DNA of 35,949 nt from Acidobacteriota bacterium (lineage in GTDB: Bacteria > Acidobacteriota > Blastocatellia > Pyrinomonadales > Pyrinomonadaceae): contig RFGC01000021.1 in assembly GCA_003697135.1 (NCBI GenBank), forward strand, positions 1 to 35,949, given 5' to 3'. Both the position numbers and the translations under genes were made by a program. Below, piece after piece: positions 1 through 7,391 of the stretch (its first letter is position 1; each line of letters opens with the position of its first letter). The notes under the pieces were generated by a model. The model ran no database searches and was not told the DNA's origin. It was given only the letters and a program-made list of their open reading frames with translations.

Positions 1-188
1 AAAACTACTTTTTTGATAAATTTTGGATTTCTGAGAATCAAAGCCGAGTTTAATGCAGGTCGCCGAATCGGTTTTGAAGAATTGCCGCTACTGCGATGGT
101 AGCTGTCTTGGTGTAAAGAATTCTTTTCCTCTAGGGGTTATTCTTTGATTTCTCTCAAGATGCTTGCGGTCAAGTCAATAAGCGGTTC

Positions 189-1319
189 TTAGAGGTTTCG
201 CAGAATCTCTGCGGGTTTCAAGCGTGAGGCATGAAAAGCAGGATATATGATTGAAACAAGACTCAAGAGAAAAGCCGATGCCAGAATCAAGCCGATGTCG
301 AAAAGCGATAGATGAAGCGAGATGCTGGAAATTGTGTAAATCTCTTTTTGTAATCTGATTAGTTCAAAGCGGTTGGCAACGAAACAAGCAGAGAGTCCTA
401 TCAAAAGCCCGATTGTAACTCCGCTTATTGAAAGCATCATTCCTTCAAAAAAGAAAATTAAAATCAGGCTCTTTGCTCTTGCGCCTACAACTTTTAGAAC
501 AGCTATGTCAAGTTTCCTTTCATTTACGAGGAGTGTAAGCGTTACGGTAATGTTCAAACTTGCAATCAAGATCAAAAGTGAAACAATTGTGAAGGTAACT
601 TTTCTTTCGAGTGCTAAAGCATTGAAAAGAGACTGGTTTGCTTTTTGCCAATCCAAAACTTCATATTCTTCTCCAATGCTGTTCTTAATCCTTTGAGCAG
701 TTTCGTTTGATAGGTAAACATTTTCAACGGATACTCTCAAGATATTCGGAGAAAAATGCTTTTTCCTGATGAGTTTACCGAAAGTTTCAGGTGTTATGAA
801 GACCCATGTAGAATCGTAATCGAAAAGCCCTGTTTGTATAATTTCATCAACGCGTATCTCAAGCCTTTCTATCTCCTGCTCGCTGAACAAGATTAACTCG
901 GTAATATCTCCAATAGAAAGTCCCATCTTTGTTGCGAGTTCTCTGCCGATGGCATTTTTGCTCTGACCGTCACGGGCTTGAACCACACAATAACGAATCT
1001 GGCCGTCTTTTGCGATAATTCCTTCTTTGTAGCTTAAGGTTTCTACAGAGGTAACGTTCTCAATGCTGTTGATCTTTGTGGTTATTTCTTGCCAATCTTT
1101 GATTTCATCACCATCTTTGCGGAATATGTTAATGTGCGGAGTGTTTGCTAAGATTTTTTGTTTTATTTCTTCAGCAAAGCCTCTTGAAAGGGCTTGAGCG
1201 ATTATCATTACGGCAACACCGAGAGCCAATGTGATTCGTGCAATTATGGATGTTAAGCGCACAATAGACTTGCGCCTTAAACGAAAATACTTCCATGCCA
1301 GCTTCAATTCGGCTTTCAC
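189..1319 (-). CDS. LolC/LolE-type (FtsX-like) ABC transporter permease
   Basis: Inner-membrane permease of the MacB/LolCDE superfamily, probably part of a lipoprotein-releasing ABC exporter that passes lipoproteins to the periplasmic chaperone. The 376-residue protein has the family layout: a first membrane helix near residues 23-45, a periplasmic domain of about 190 residues, then three helices near 242-265, 285-312 and 341-365. The C-terminus, ending PAEILRNL, is typical of LolC/E. The start is GTG (1317-1319) with no clear Shine-Dalgarno. LolC/E proteins are usually about 400 residues, so this one is slightly short. No LolD ATPase gene is in the window; it may lie beyond the left edge. 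Family placement is sound; the choice between LolC, LolE and another FtsX-type permease is not resolved. Confidence 0.85.
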   Translation of the reverse strand: MKAELKLAWKYFRLRRKSIVRLTSIIARITLALGVAVMIIAQALSRGFAEEIKQKILANTPHINIFRKDGDEIKDWQEITTKINSIENVTSVETLSYKEGIIAKDGQIRYCVVQARDGQSKNAIGRELATKMGLSIGDITELILFSEQEIERLEIRVDEIIQTGLFDYDSTWVFITPETFGKLIRKKHFSPNILRVSVENVYLSNETAQRIKNSIGEEYEVLDWQKANQSLFNALALERKVTFTIVSLLILIASLNITVTLTLLVNERKLDIAVLKVVGARAKSLILIFFFEGMMLSISGVTIGLLIGLSACFVANRFELIRLQKEIYTISSISLHLSLFDIGLILASAFLLSLVSIIYPAFHASRLKPAEILRNL

Positions 1320-1425
1320 GGTGGCTGAATCAATTTTCTCTACGAAATAAACGAAAAAACTACGTTAAGGTTTCCAATATACAATGCTATGAAGTTTTAA
1401 GGTTCTGCTTTAACTTTTCATGATA

Positions 1426-1450
1426 CTTGCAAGAAAAAGAAACTTGCAAG
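1426..1450. repeat. Twin 8-bp palindromes CTTGCAAG, possible operator
   Basis: The perfect palindrome CTTGCAAG occurs at 1426-1433 and again at 1443-1450, 17 bases apart centre to centre. The pair sits about 20-45 bases upstream of the -35 box of the SPFH gene, inside the divergent intergenic region. The layout suits a regulator binding site, but no regulator is known for it. Confidence 0.35.
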
Positions 1451-1470
1451 GAGCTTTTGCCGTAGGGAAA

Positions 1471-1499
1471 TTGTAGCTGTTTTGAAAGCGTGATATACT
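1471..1499 (+). promoter_or_regulatory. Sigma-70 promoter of the SPFH gene
   Basis: TTGTAG at 1471-1476 and TATACT at 1494-1499 are separated by 17 bases and lie about 30 bases upstream of the AGGAGGT ribosome binding site at 1516-1522. Five of six bases of the -10 box match consensus. Confidence 0.6.
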
Positions 1500-1532
1500 T
1501 GCTTGGAAAATTTATAGGAGGTGCAAGCAAAG

Positions 1533-2585
1533 ATGCTTTTTTTTCAAGGTGAGGTTTTAAGCGCAGGAGCCGTGTTTTTTGCCGCTTTTGTTGGGCTTGC
1601 TTTGTTGATAATAGCTTCAAAATCAATCAAGATAGTTCCGCAGTCAACCGTTTTATTGATAGAACGTCTTGGTAGATTTCATCGTGTTGCTCAAAGCGGG
1701 CTGAATTTGATAGTTCCCTTTCTAGATAGGCCGCGAAGGGTTTATTGGTCAACACATCCTTATGGGGTTTGGCAGATTGATTTACGTGAGCAATACATTG
1801 ATTTGCCACCGCAACCTGTGATTACACGTGATAATGTTACCGTCAAAGTTGATTCTGTCGTTTATTGGCAAATAACCGATCCGATTAAGGCAATCTATGA
1901 GGTTGCTGATTTGACGGGCGGTATAATTCAATTGACGATAACGGGGATGAGAGCCGTTATGGGCGAGCTTGATTTGGACCATGCTTTATCAGGGCGAGAT
2001 CAAATCAATGCCAAACTGCGAACCATTTTAGATGAAGCAACCGACAAATGGGGAGTGAAGGTAACGCGCGTTGATGTAAAGAACATAACTCCACCGGAAG
2101 ATGTGCGCGTTACGATGGAGAAACAGATGACGGCAGAGCGAAATCGCCGTGCAATGATATTGCAAGCTGAAGGTGAGAGACAAGCGGCAATCGCTCGTGC
2201 TGAAGGTGAGAAGCAATCTGCCATAACGCGTGCGGAAGGCGAAAAGCAAGCGGCTATCTTGCAGGCAGAAGGAGCTTCAGAAGCAAGATTGAAAATAGCA
2301 GAAGCCGAGGCTAGAGCAATAGCAAGAATTGTCCAAGCAATAGGTGATCCAGACGCAGCAGTTCAGTATCTGACCGCAATCAGATACATTGATTCACTCA
2401 AAGAAATGGCACAATCTGGAAATCAGAAGGTTTTATTCATGCCTTTTGAAGCTTCAGGAGTTTTATCAAGCGTTGGTGCTATAAAGGAAATCTTTTCCGA
2501 GGTTACCGATAAAACTTCAACTACCGATAAAACTTCGCAGACAAAGTTTCAGCAACTTCAGGGTGGCAGAAAGGAATTGCCTTAA
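1533..2585 (+). CDS. SPFH/band 7 (stomatin-like, QmcA-type) membrane protein
   Basis: Membrane-anchored scaffold protein of the stomatin/prohibitin family, 350 residues. One N-terminal membrane helix near residues 10-28 is followed by the SPFH domain (about 31-190), including the stomatin-type stretch around VIVPFLDRP-like and VKVDSVVYWQ sequences. Then comes an Ala/Glu-rich coiled coil built of 11-residue repeats (AEGEKQ-AI type, about residues 212-265). Homologues form oligomers in membrane microdomains and often modulate FtsH proteolysis. The ATG at 1533 is preferred over the in-frame GTG at 1521, because that GTG overlaps the ribosome binding site AGGAGGT at 1516-1522. No NfeD partner gene is adjacent. 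The C-terminal tail is Thr/Lys/Gln-rich and carries a short duplicated TDKTS motif. The gene ends two bases from the convergent neighbour. Confidence 0.9.
   Translation: MLFFQGEVLSAGAVFFAAFVGLALLIIASKSIKIVPQSTVLLIERLGRFHRVAQSGLNLIVPFLDRPRRVYWSTHPYGVWQIDLREQYIDLPPQPVITRDNVTVKVDSVVYWQITDPIKAIYEVADLTGGIIQLTITGMRAVMGELDLDHALSGRDQINAKLRTILDEATDKWGVKVTRVDVKNITPPEDVRVTMEKQMTAERNRRAMILQAEGERQAAIARAEGEKQSAITRAEGEKQAAILQAEGASEARLKIAEAEARAIARIVQAIGDPDAAVQYLTAIRYIDSLKEMAQSGNQKVLFMPFEASGVLSSVGAIKEIFSEVTDKTSTTDKTSQTKFQQLQGGRKELP
2166..2264 (+). repeat. Three 33-bp in-frame repeats encoding 11-residue coiled-coil units
   Basis: Three consecutive 33-base units (2166-2198, 2199-2231, 2232-2264) encode AEGERQAAIAR, AEGEKQSAITR and AEGEKQAAILQ. 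More degenerate units follow. This hendecad periodicity is usual for the SPFH coiled coil. Confidence 0.75.
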
Positions 2586-2587
2586 CT

Positions 2588-3082
2588 TCAGTTCTTCTTC
2601 AGGGCTTTGTCAATTTCTTTGAAAAGAGATTCTAGCTCTTTCGGATTGGCAAGCCCTGTCTTTTTTGTGACAACAAAGCCTTTTTTGTCTATAACGTAAA
2701 TGTTTGCTTTGCCTTTTTCGTATTTGTAATTTTGGCTTACGGTGCCTTCCCAATCAAGCATTACAGGGTAAGGGGATTTTGCTTTGATAATGCTTCTCAC
2801 TAAGCCTCTTGCGATGCTTGGAACAGAAGAAAGCTCTGCGATGCCATAGATGTCTATTGTGTCTTGGTATCTTTCGTAGAGCGGGCGAATCCAACTTTCA
2901 AGTTGTTCTGAACCTTCTCTGTCGCCAAACGCCAGAATTGTCACCTTTTCACGGGGAAATTTAATGTCGTATGTTTTCCCATACTGATCTTTCAAAGAAA
3001 AGTCTGAAGCTTTCATCAAATTGTCTGCGAATACAATAATGGAAGTCAAAACTATTGTTAGAAGGGTGGCCAGTTTTTTCAT
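2588..3082 (-). CDS. Secreted thioredoxin/redoxin-fold protein lacking cysteines
   Basis: A 164-residue exported protein with an N-terminal signal peptide (about residues 1-19) and the outline of an AhpC/TlpA-like redoxin domain. A DFSLKDQYGKTY strand-turn precedes the position where the redox motif should be, and a YPVMLDWEGTVSQNY segment and a NIYVIDKKGFVV strand resemble the later redoxin strands. The usual C-x-x-C region reads FGDREGSEQ (residues 52-60), and the whole protein contains no cysteine, so thiol chemistry is ruled out. It may be a binding or chaperone-like derivative, as in YtfJ-like proteins. It converges on the SPFH gene with two bases between stop codons. The fold assignment is from sequence pattern only. 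Confidence 0.75.
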   Translation of the reverse strand: MKKLATLLTIVLTSIIVFADNLMKASDFSLKDQYGKTYDIKFPREKVTILAFGDREGSEQLESWIRPLYERYQDTIDIYGIAELSSVPSIARGLVRSIIKAKSPYPVMLDWEGTVSQNYKYEKGKANIYVIDKKGFVVTKKTGLANPKELESLFKEIDKALKKN

Positions 3083-3154
3083 AAGATTTTACCACTTTTG
3101 AATTTTACACTTTCAAAAATAGCAAATGCATGTGGTAAAGACAAAGTGTTTATT

Positions 3155-3183
3155 TTGAGTTTTACTGGCTTTCATCGTAAATT
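3155..3183 (+). promoter_or_regulatory. Probable sigma-70 promoter of the glutathione peroxidase gene
   Basis: TTGAGT at 3155-3160 and TAAATT at 3178-3183 are spaced by 17 bases. The ribosome binding site AAAGGAGG follows shortly before the ATG at 3205. Confidence 0.45.
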
Positions 3184-3204
3184 GGAATCGAAAGGAGGAA
3201 AAAA

Positions 3205-3810
3205 ATGAAAGTAGCAGTTTTAGTTTTCGCTTTTTTAGTAGTTGCTGTTGCTATGCTCGGATGTAGCGGTGGTGAGATGAAGGAAAAGGCATTACAAACT
3301 GTTGCAGCTTACGATGGACCACGTTCAATATGGGACATTAAGGCTATTGACATTGATGGCAATGAAGTTGCTTTGAGCAAATACAAGGGCAATGTGCTTT
3401 TGATAGTAAATGTTGCCAGCAAATGCGGTTACACTCCGCAATACGAAGGCTTGCAGAAAATCTATGAAAAATACAAAGACAAAGGGTTTTATGTGTTAGG
3501 TTTTCCTGCAAATAACTTTGCAAATCAAGAACCGGGGACAAATGAAGAGATAAAAGAATTCTGCACTACAAGATACAAAGTTACGTTCCCTATGTTTGCG
3601 AAGATTTCGGTCAAAGGAGATGATATTCATCCGCTATACAAATTCCTAACGAGCAAAGAAACGAATCCTAATTTTGCAGGCGAAATTACATGGAATTTCA
3701 ATAAGTTTCTAATTGACCGAGAAGGAAATGTTGTAGCGAGATTTTCTTCAAAAGACGCACCTGAAAGTGAAGCGGTAACGCAGAAAATAGAAGAATACCT
3801 TGCAAAGTGA
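3205..3810 (+). CDS. Lipoprotein glutathione peroxidase (thioredoxin-dependent type)
   Basis: Thiol peroxidase that reduces hydrogen peroxide and organic hydroperoxides, here anchored as a lipoprotein. The lipobox ends at Cys20 (M-L-G-C) after a hydrophobic signal, so the protein should face the periplasm. Catalytic residues visible are Cys74 in ASKCGYT (a normal cysteine, not selenocysteine), Gln108 in NQEPG, and Trp163-Asn164 in TWNFNKF. A second cysteine, Cys120 in EEIKEFC, sits where bacterial and plant thioredoxin-using enzymes keep their resolving cysteine. Thioredoxin is therefore a likelier reductant than glutathione. The 201-residue length is the usual ~160-residue domain plus the lipoprotein leader. 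AAAGGAGG lies just upstream of the ATG. lpxD follows after six bases, which suggests co-transcription. Confidence 0.93.
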   Translation: MKVAVLVFAFLVVAVAMLGCSGGEMKEKALQTVAAYDGPRSIWDIKAIDIDGNEVALSKYKGNVLLIVNVASKCGYTPQYEGLQKIYEKYKDKGFYVLGFPANNFANQEPGTNEEIKEFCTTRYKVTFPMFAKISVKGDDIHPLYKFLTSKETNPNFAGEITWNFNKFLIDREGNVVARFSSKDAPESEAVTQKIEEYLAK

Positions 3811-3816
3811 TTTTTG

Positions 3817-4833
3817 ATGAAAATCCGTGAAATAGCAGAGCTTGTTCAGGGAGAATTGGTAGGTGATGCGGAGATGGAAATTGTCCGTGTCGCCTTGCCT
3901 GAACTTGCAGGAGAAAAAGAAATTGCCTTCATAGAAAGAGCAGAGAATTTGCCCGAAAATGTCAAGGCTTCATGCCTGATCGTGCCTGAAAACTTTGCTA
4001 AAGAACTTCATTGCTCGATTATAAAAGTTAAGAACCCAAAGTTAGCCTTTGCAAAAGTTGCAGGGGTTTTATATCGCTTTCAAGCTCCGAAAAAGAGAAA
4101 TCAAACAGCTTTTATTGCGGAAGATGCTGAAGTCGAGGCTGATTTTATCGGAGCTTTCGTTTCCATTGGGAGCAAAACAAAAATCGGAAAAGGAACAGCA
4201 ATTTTCGATAATGTCACAATAGGAAGCGATGTTGAGATAGGGGAAAACTGCGTGATTTTTCCGAATTGCGTTATTTACGATAGAGTTCGCATAGGCAATA
4301 ACTGTGTGCTTCATGCGGGCGTTGTCGTAGGAGCAGATGGATTTGGCTACGTGAGAGATGAAAAAGAATACGTTAAGTTTCCTCAAATCGGCACGGTTGT
4401 CATAGAAGATGACGTTGAAGTGGGAGCGAATACCTGCATAGACCGAGGAGCATTGGGAGAGACAAGAATAGGTGCAGGCACAAAAATTGACAATCTCGTT
4501 CAGATAGCCCATAACGTGAGGATTGGCAAAAGAGTGGTGATAGCGGCGCAAACTGGAATATCGGGAAGCACCGTTATTGAAGATGATTGCGTTATCGGAG
4601 GGCAGGTTGGGATTGGTGATCACGCAACACTAAAAAGTGGAGCAGTGATTGGTTCGCAAGCAGGGATTTTGCCAGGCAAAATTGTTCGTGCAGGTGTTTG
4701 GTGGGGAACGCCTGTTCAACCACTTGCAGAATACAAACGCTTAAATGCACACTTTAGAAACCTTGAACGATTCAAGGAAGAGATAAAGGCATTGAAGGAA
4801 AAACTGAATGAGCTGGAAAAACTTATTAGTTGA
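3817..4833 (+). CDS. lpxD: UDP-3-O-acylglucosamine N-acyltransferase
   Basis: Third enzyme of lipid A biosynthesis: it transfers a 3-hydroxyacyl chain from acyl-ACP to the 2-amino group of UDP-3-O-acylglucosamine. The 338-residue protein has the N-terminal uridine-binding domain (about 1-95), a left-handed beta-helix of hexapeptide repeats (about 97-300, e.g. [14 protein letters not shown]) and a C-terminal helical coiled tail. The catalytic His is His232 in NLVQIAHN. The start is ATG 3817; an in-frame TTG three bases upstream is unlikely. Its usual neighbours (fabZ, lpxA, lpxB, bamA) are not here, so the lipid A genes are dispersed in this organism. It overlaps no gene and converges on the tRNA-Ala. 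Confidence 0.97.
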   Translation: MKIREIAELVQGELVGDAEMEIVRVALPELAGEKEIAFIERAENLPENVKASCLIVPENFAKELHCSIIKVKNPKLAFAKVAGVLYRFQAPKKRNQTAFIAEDAEVEADFIGAFVSIGSKTKIGKGTAIFDNVTIGSDVEIGENCVIFPNCVIYDRVRIGNNCVLHAGVVVGADGFGYVRDEKEYVKFPQIGTVVIEDDVEVGANTCIDRGALGETRIGAGTKIDNLVQIAHNVRIGKRVVIAAQTGISGSTVIEDDCVIGGQVGIGDHATLKSGAVIGSQAGILPGKIVRAGVWWGTPVQPLAEYKRLNAHFRNLERFKEEIKALKEKLNELEKLIS

Positions 4834-4867
4834 CGTCGGAAAAACGAAAACGGCGAGTCATTTCCGA

Positions 4868-4943
4868 TGGTGGAGACGAGGGGAGTCGAACCCCTGACCT
4901 CGTGAATGCCATTCACGCGCTCTCCCAACTGAGCTACGTCCCC
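4868..4943 (-). tRNA. tRNA-Ala (anticodon GGC)
   Basis: A complete 76-base cloverleaf on the minus strand. The acceptor stem is GGGGACG/CGTCTCC, the D stem GCTC/GAGC and the anticodon stem CGTGA/TCACG around loop ATGGCAT (anticodon GGC). The T arm AGGGG-TTCGACT-CCCCT, discriminator A and encoded CCA complete it. The G3:U70 wobble pair, the main alanine identity element, is present. It reads alanine codons GCC and GCU. Confidence 0.97.
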
Positions 4944-5052
4944 ACTTTTCAAACAAGCAACGAAAGAAAAATATAACAAGGACAAAATGCTTTGTGCAAC
5001 TCTTCAGATACAATTTTTGCCCAGTTTTCGATTGTTGTTAACCTAAATACCT

Positions 5053-6084
5053 ATGGTGCTTATTGATGAATTCGATTATGAACTACCAGAGGAGTTAATC
5101 GCTCAAGAGCCTTTGGAGAAACGAGACTATTCAAGAATGTTGGTTGTTAGTAGGAGGGAAAATTCATACAAAGACGATTTTTTCTATAATTTCCCTGACT
5201 ATGTTAATGAAAATGACGTTTTGGTTTTGAATAACACGAAAGTTTTCCCTGCTAGACTTATAGGTTACAAAGCTGATACGAAAGCAAAGATTGAGATTTT
5301 TTTGATAAAGGAGATAGGTAACTCAACATGGGAAGTTTTGGCGCGTCCTGCGAGAAGATTAAAAGATAGAGCGAAGGTTATTTTTGATGAAGATTTTTCG
5401 GCTGAAATTTTGGAGAGGCTTGAGAGCGGACATTTTGTTGTGCGGTTTGAGCATGAAGGAAATTTCTACGAAAGACTCGAAAAAATCGGCAAAACACCTT
5501 TGCCGCCTTACATAAAACGAGATGCTTTTTCTAGTGACAGGCAGCGCTATCAAACTGTCTATGCAAAAAAAACAGGTGCAATAGCCGCGCCTACTGCGGG
5601 ACTGCATTTTACAGAGGAAATTCTCCAAAAAGTTAGAGAAAAAGGAACTCAAGTAGTCGAAGTAACTTTGCATGTCGGATACGGAACTTTTGAGCCGGTA
5701 AGAGTTAAAGAGCTTTCGGCACATAAGGTTTTACCTGAAGAAAGCGAGGTTGAACTGGTGGCGGCGGAAGAGCTTAATCGAGCCAAACAAAGCGGAAAAA
5801 GAATTGTTGCGGTTGGCACAACTACAACGAGATTGCTGGAATTCTTTGCTACAGAACAAGGCAGAATCGAAAGCGGAAGGAGAATGGTTGATTTAACGAT
5901 AACGCCGGGCTATAGATTCAAATTCGTTGATGCACTTTTGACGAACTTTCATCTTCCGAAATCGTCACTGCTTGTGATGGTTTCAACTTTTGCAGGATAT
6001 GAGCTTATAATGAATGCGTATCGCCACGCAGTTTCCGAGCGATACAGGTTCTATAGCTACGGCGATTGCATGTTGATTTTGTAA
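5053..6084 (+). CDS. queA: S-adenosylmethionine:tRNA ribosyltransferase-isomerase
   Basis: Penultimate enzyme of queuosine synthesis. It transfers and isomerises the ribosyl group of S-adenosylmethionine onto preQ1 at position 34 of tRNAs with GUN anticodons, giving epoxyqueuosine. The 343-residue length and sequence match QueA throughout: N-terminal FDYELPEELIAQEPLEKRD, then LNNTKVFPARL, the PTAGLHFTEE segment, HVGYGTFEPVR and the C-terminal TNFHLPKSSLLVMVSTFAG. ATG 5053 is the natural start, though no strong Shine-Dalgarno precedes it. The GNAT gene begins one base after its stop codon, so the two are probably co-transcribed. No preQ1 riboswitch pattern is visible in the 109-base leader. 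Confidence 0.97.
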   Translation: MVLIDEFDYELPEELIAQEPLEKRDYSRMLVVSRRENSYKDDFFYNFPDYVNENDVLVLNNTKVFPARLIGYKADTKAKIEIFLIKEIGNSTWEVLARPARRLKDRAKVIFDEDFSAEILERLESGHFVVRFEHEGNFYERLEKIGKTPLPPYIKRDAFSSDRQRYQTVYAKKTGAIAAPTAGLHFTEEILQKVREKGTQVVEVTLHVGYGTFEPVRVKELSAHKVLPEESEVELVAAEELNRAKQSGKRIVAVGTTTTRLLEFFATEQGRIESGRRMVDLTITPGYRFKFVDALLTNFHLPKSSLLVMVSTFAGYELIMNAYRHAVSERYRFYSYGDCMLIL

Positions 6085-6085
6085 G

Positions 6086-6610
6086 ATGGCTGTTTTGCAG
6101 AAAATTCGTGATATTTTAAGCCAAAAAGACGACTCCGAGCCTTTCGAGCCAGCACCACCGACCGAATACAAGATCAAGGTCGCAACTCTGGACAGAATAG
6201 ACGAAATCTACAAGGTTCATCAAAAATGTTTCAAGCGTGAAGAGAGATATAGCAAAAGCATTTTTAATCATCTGCTTTCAAGTCCGACTGCAATAGGATA
6301 TTGTGTGTTTACATCCGACGATAAAATTGTTGGTTCTATTTTTGTGACTTTGGAAGAGAACGGAGTTGGGCATATCTCGACTATAGGTATCTTACCTGAG
6401 CATAGAAGGCGTGGGCTTGCGCAGAGATTGCTCTCTCATGTGGAGGAGATGCTCAAAGAAAAAGGGTTAACGATAATTCGGCTTGAGGTTCGTGTTAGCA
6501 ACATTCCGGCACAAAATCTTTATCGAAAGTTAGGTTTTGCGATTGTCCAGAGACTTGCAGGATATTACAGTGACGGTGAAGATGGTTTCTTGATGGTAAA
6601 GTCTTTGTAG
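6086..6610 (+). CDS. GNAT-family N-acetyltransferase (RimI-like)
   Basis: Acetyl-CoA-dependent acetyltransferase of 174 residues. After a 28-residue N-terminal extension rich in charged residues and proline, the GNAT domain runs from about residue 30. It includes the central strand ending HISTIGILPEHRRRGLAQRLL, whose R-R-x-G-x-A loop binds the acetyl-CoA pyrophosphate. The later LEVRVSNIPAQNLYRKLGF segment is characteristic of RimI-like enzymes, which acetylate ribosomal protein S18 or other protein N-termini; the true substrate cannot be told from the sequence. It begins one base after queA, implying translational coupling. Confidence 0.85.
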   Translation: MAVLQKIRDILSQKDDSEPFEPAPPTEYKIKVATLDRIDEIYKVHQKCFKREERYSKSIFNHLLSSPTAIGYCVFTSDDKIVGSIFVTLEENGVGHISTIGILPEHRRRGLAQRLLSHVEEMLKEKGLTIIRLEVRVSNIPAQNLYRKLGFAIVQRLAGYYSDGEDGFLMVKSL

Positions 6611-6667
6611 TGAGGTATCGAAGCACCAAAAAAAGATGGATTTTTTAAGATTCAACAGCAGTTTATT

Positions 6668-7291
6668 ATGGAATTTTTGCCTCGAATCTATCCGATAACA
6701 GATACTTTCATTTCCGGATTGAGTCATGCTGAGCAAGTTAGGCTTTTAATCGAAGGAGGTGCAAGCTTTATTCAAATTAGAGAAAAAAAAGCCAGTTCTC
6801 GTAAGTTTTATCTTGATGCTCGCGAAGCCGTGACAATTGCGAGGCAAAAAGGAGCAAAAATAATAATCAACGACCGCATAGACATAGCCCTTGCGGTTAA
6901 TGCTGATGGTGTTCATCTCGGACAGGAAGACATACCACCTCGTTATGCCCGAAAAATCCTCGGAGACCATGCCATAATTGGTTATTCGACTCACAATTTT
7001 CGACAGGCTGTGGAAGCTTTGAAAATGCCTATAAACTACATTTCGATAGGCCCGATTTTTCCTACCAAAACTAAAGAAAATCCTGATCCGGTAGTGGGTT
7101 TAGAAGAGATTAAACTTATCAAGCAGGCAATTGGAGATTTTCCTTTGGTCGCCATTGGTGGGATAAACTTGGAAAATATAAAATCAGTTTTCGAGGCTGG
7201 TGCTGATTGCGTGGCTGTTGTGAGTGCCATCGTTTCAGAGCCGAACAAGATTACCGAAAAAATGATGATGTTCAATAAAATTCAAAAATAA
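6668..7291 (+). CDS. thiE: Thiamine phosphate synthase
   Basis: Couples hydroxymethylpyrimidine diphosphate with thiazole phosphate to form thiamine phosphate. The 207-residue TIM-barrel has all family signatures: FIQIREKKAS near residue 35, INDRIDIAL, DGVHLGQEDIP, IGYSTHN, YISIGPIFPTKTK and LVAIGGINLENI. No other thi gene is nearby, and the 57-base leader shows no TPP riboswitch consensus. It follows the GNAT gene on the same strand and may be in the queA operon. Confidence 0.95.
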   Translation: MEFLPRIYPITDTFISGLSHAEQVRLLIEGGASFIQIREKKASSRKFYLDAREAVTIARQKGAKIIINDRIDIALAVNADGVHLGQEDIPPRYARKILGDHAIIGYSTHNFRQAVEALKMPINYISIGPIFPTKTKENPDPVVGLEEIKLIKQAIGDFPLVAIGGINLENIKSVFEAGADCVAVVSAIVSEPNKITEKMMMFNKIQK

Positions 7292-7391
7292 CAAAAATAG
7301 CTTGATTTTATCGCTTGCTTTGGTAAAAATAAGAAAGGCAACGGGGCTTTGGTAAAACAAGGTTTCGGAAAATTCTTCGGGGAGTAGAGAG

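Noticed and set aside
53-148. Small + strand open frame with three cysteines (31 codons)
   Set aside because: No ribosome binding site or recognisable family, and it is too short to support.
144-191. Fifteen further in-frame codons after the LolC/E-like stop codon, suggesting readthrough
   Set aside because: The protein already ends in the family's normal way (PAEILRNL), and no readthrough signal is visible; a short open stretch is expected by chance.
3415-3440. Selenocysteine-type glutathione peroxidase
   Set aside because: The catalytic codon is TGC (cysteine), not TGA.
4837-4866. TCGGAAA...TTTCCGA inverted repeat as a terminator between lpxD and tRNA-Ala
   Set aside because: Only 7 bp with a long loop and no T run; too weak to call.
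4944-5052. preQ1 riboswitch upstream of queA
   Set aside because: No matching hairpin and A-rich tail pattern was found.
6611-6667. TPP riboswitch upstream of thiE
   Set aside because: The gap is only 57 bases and lacks the conserved CUGAGA core.
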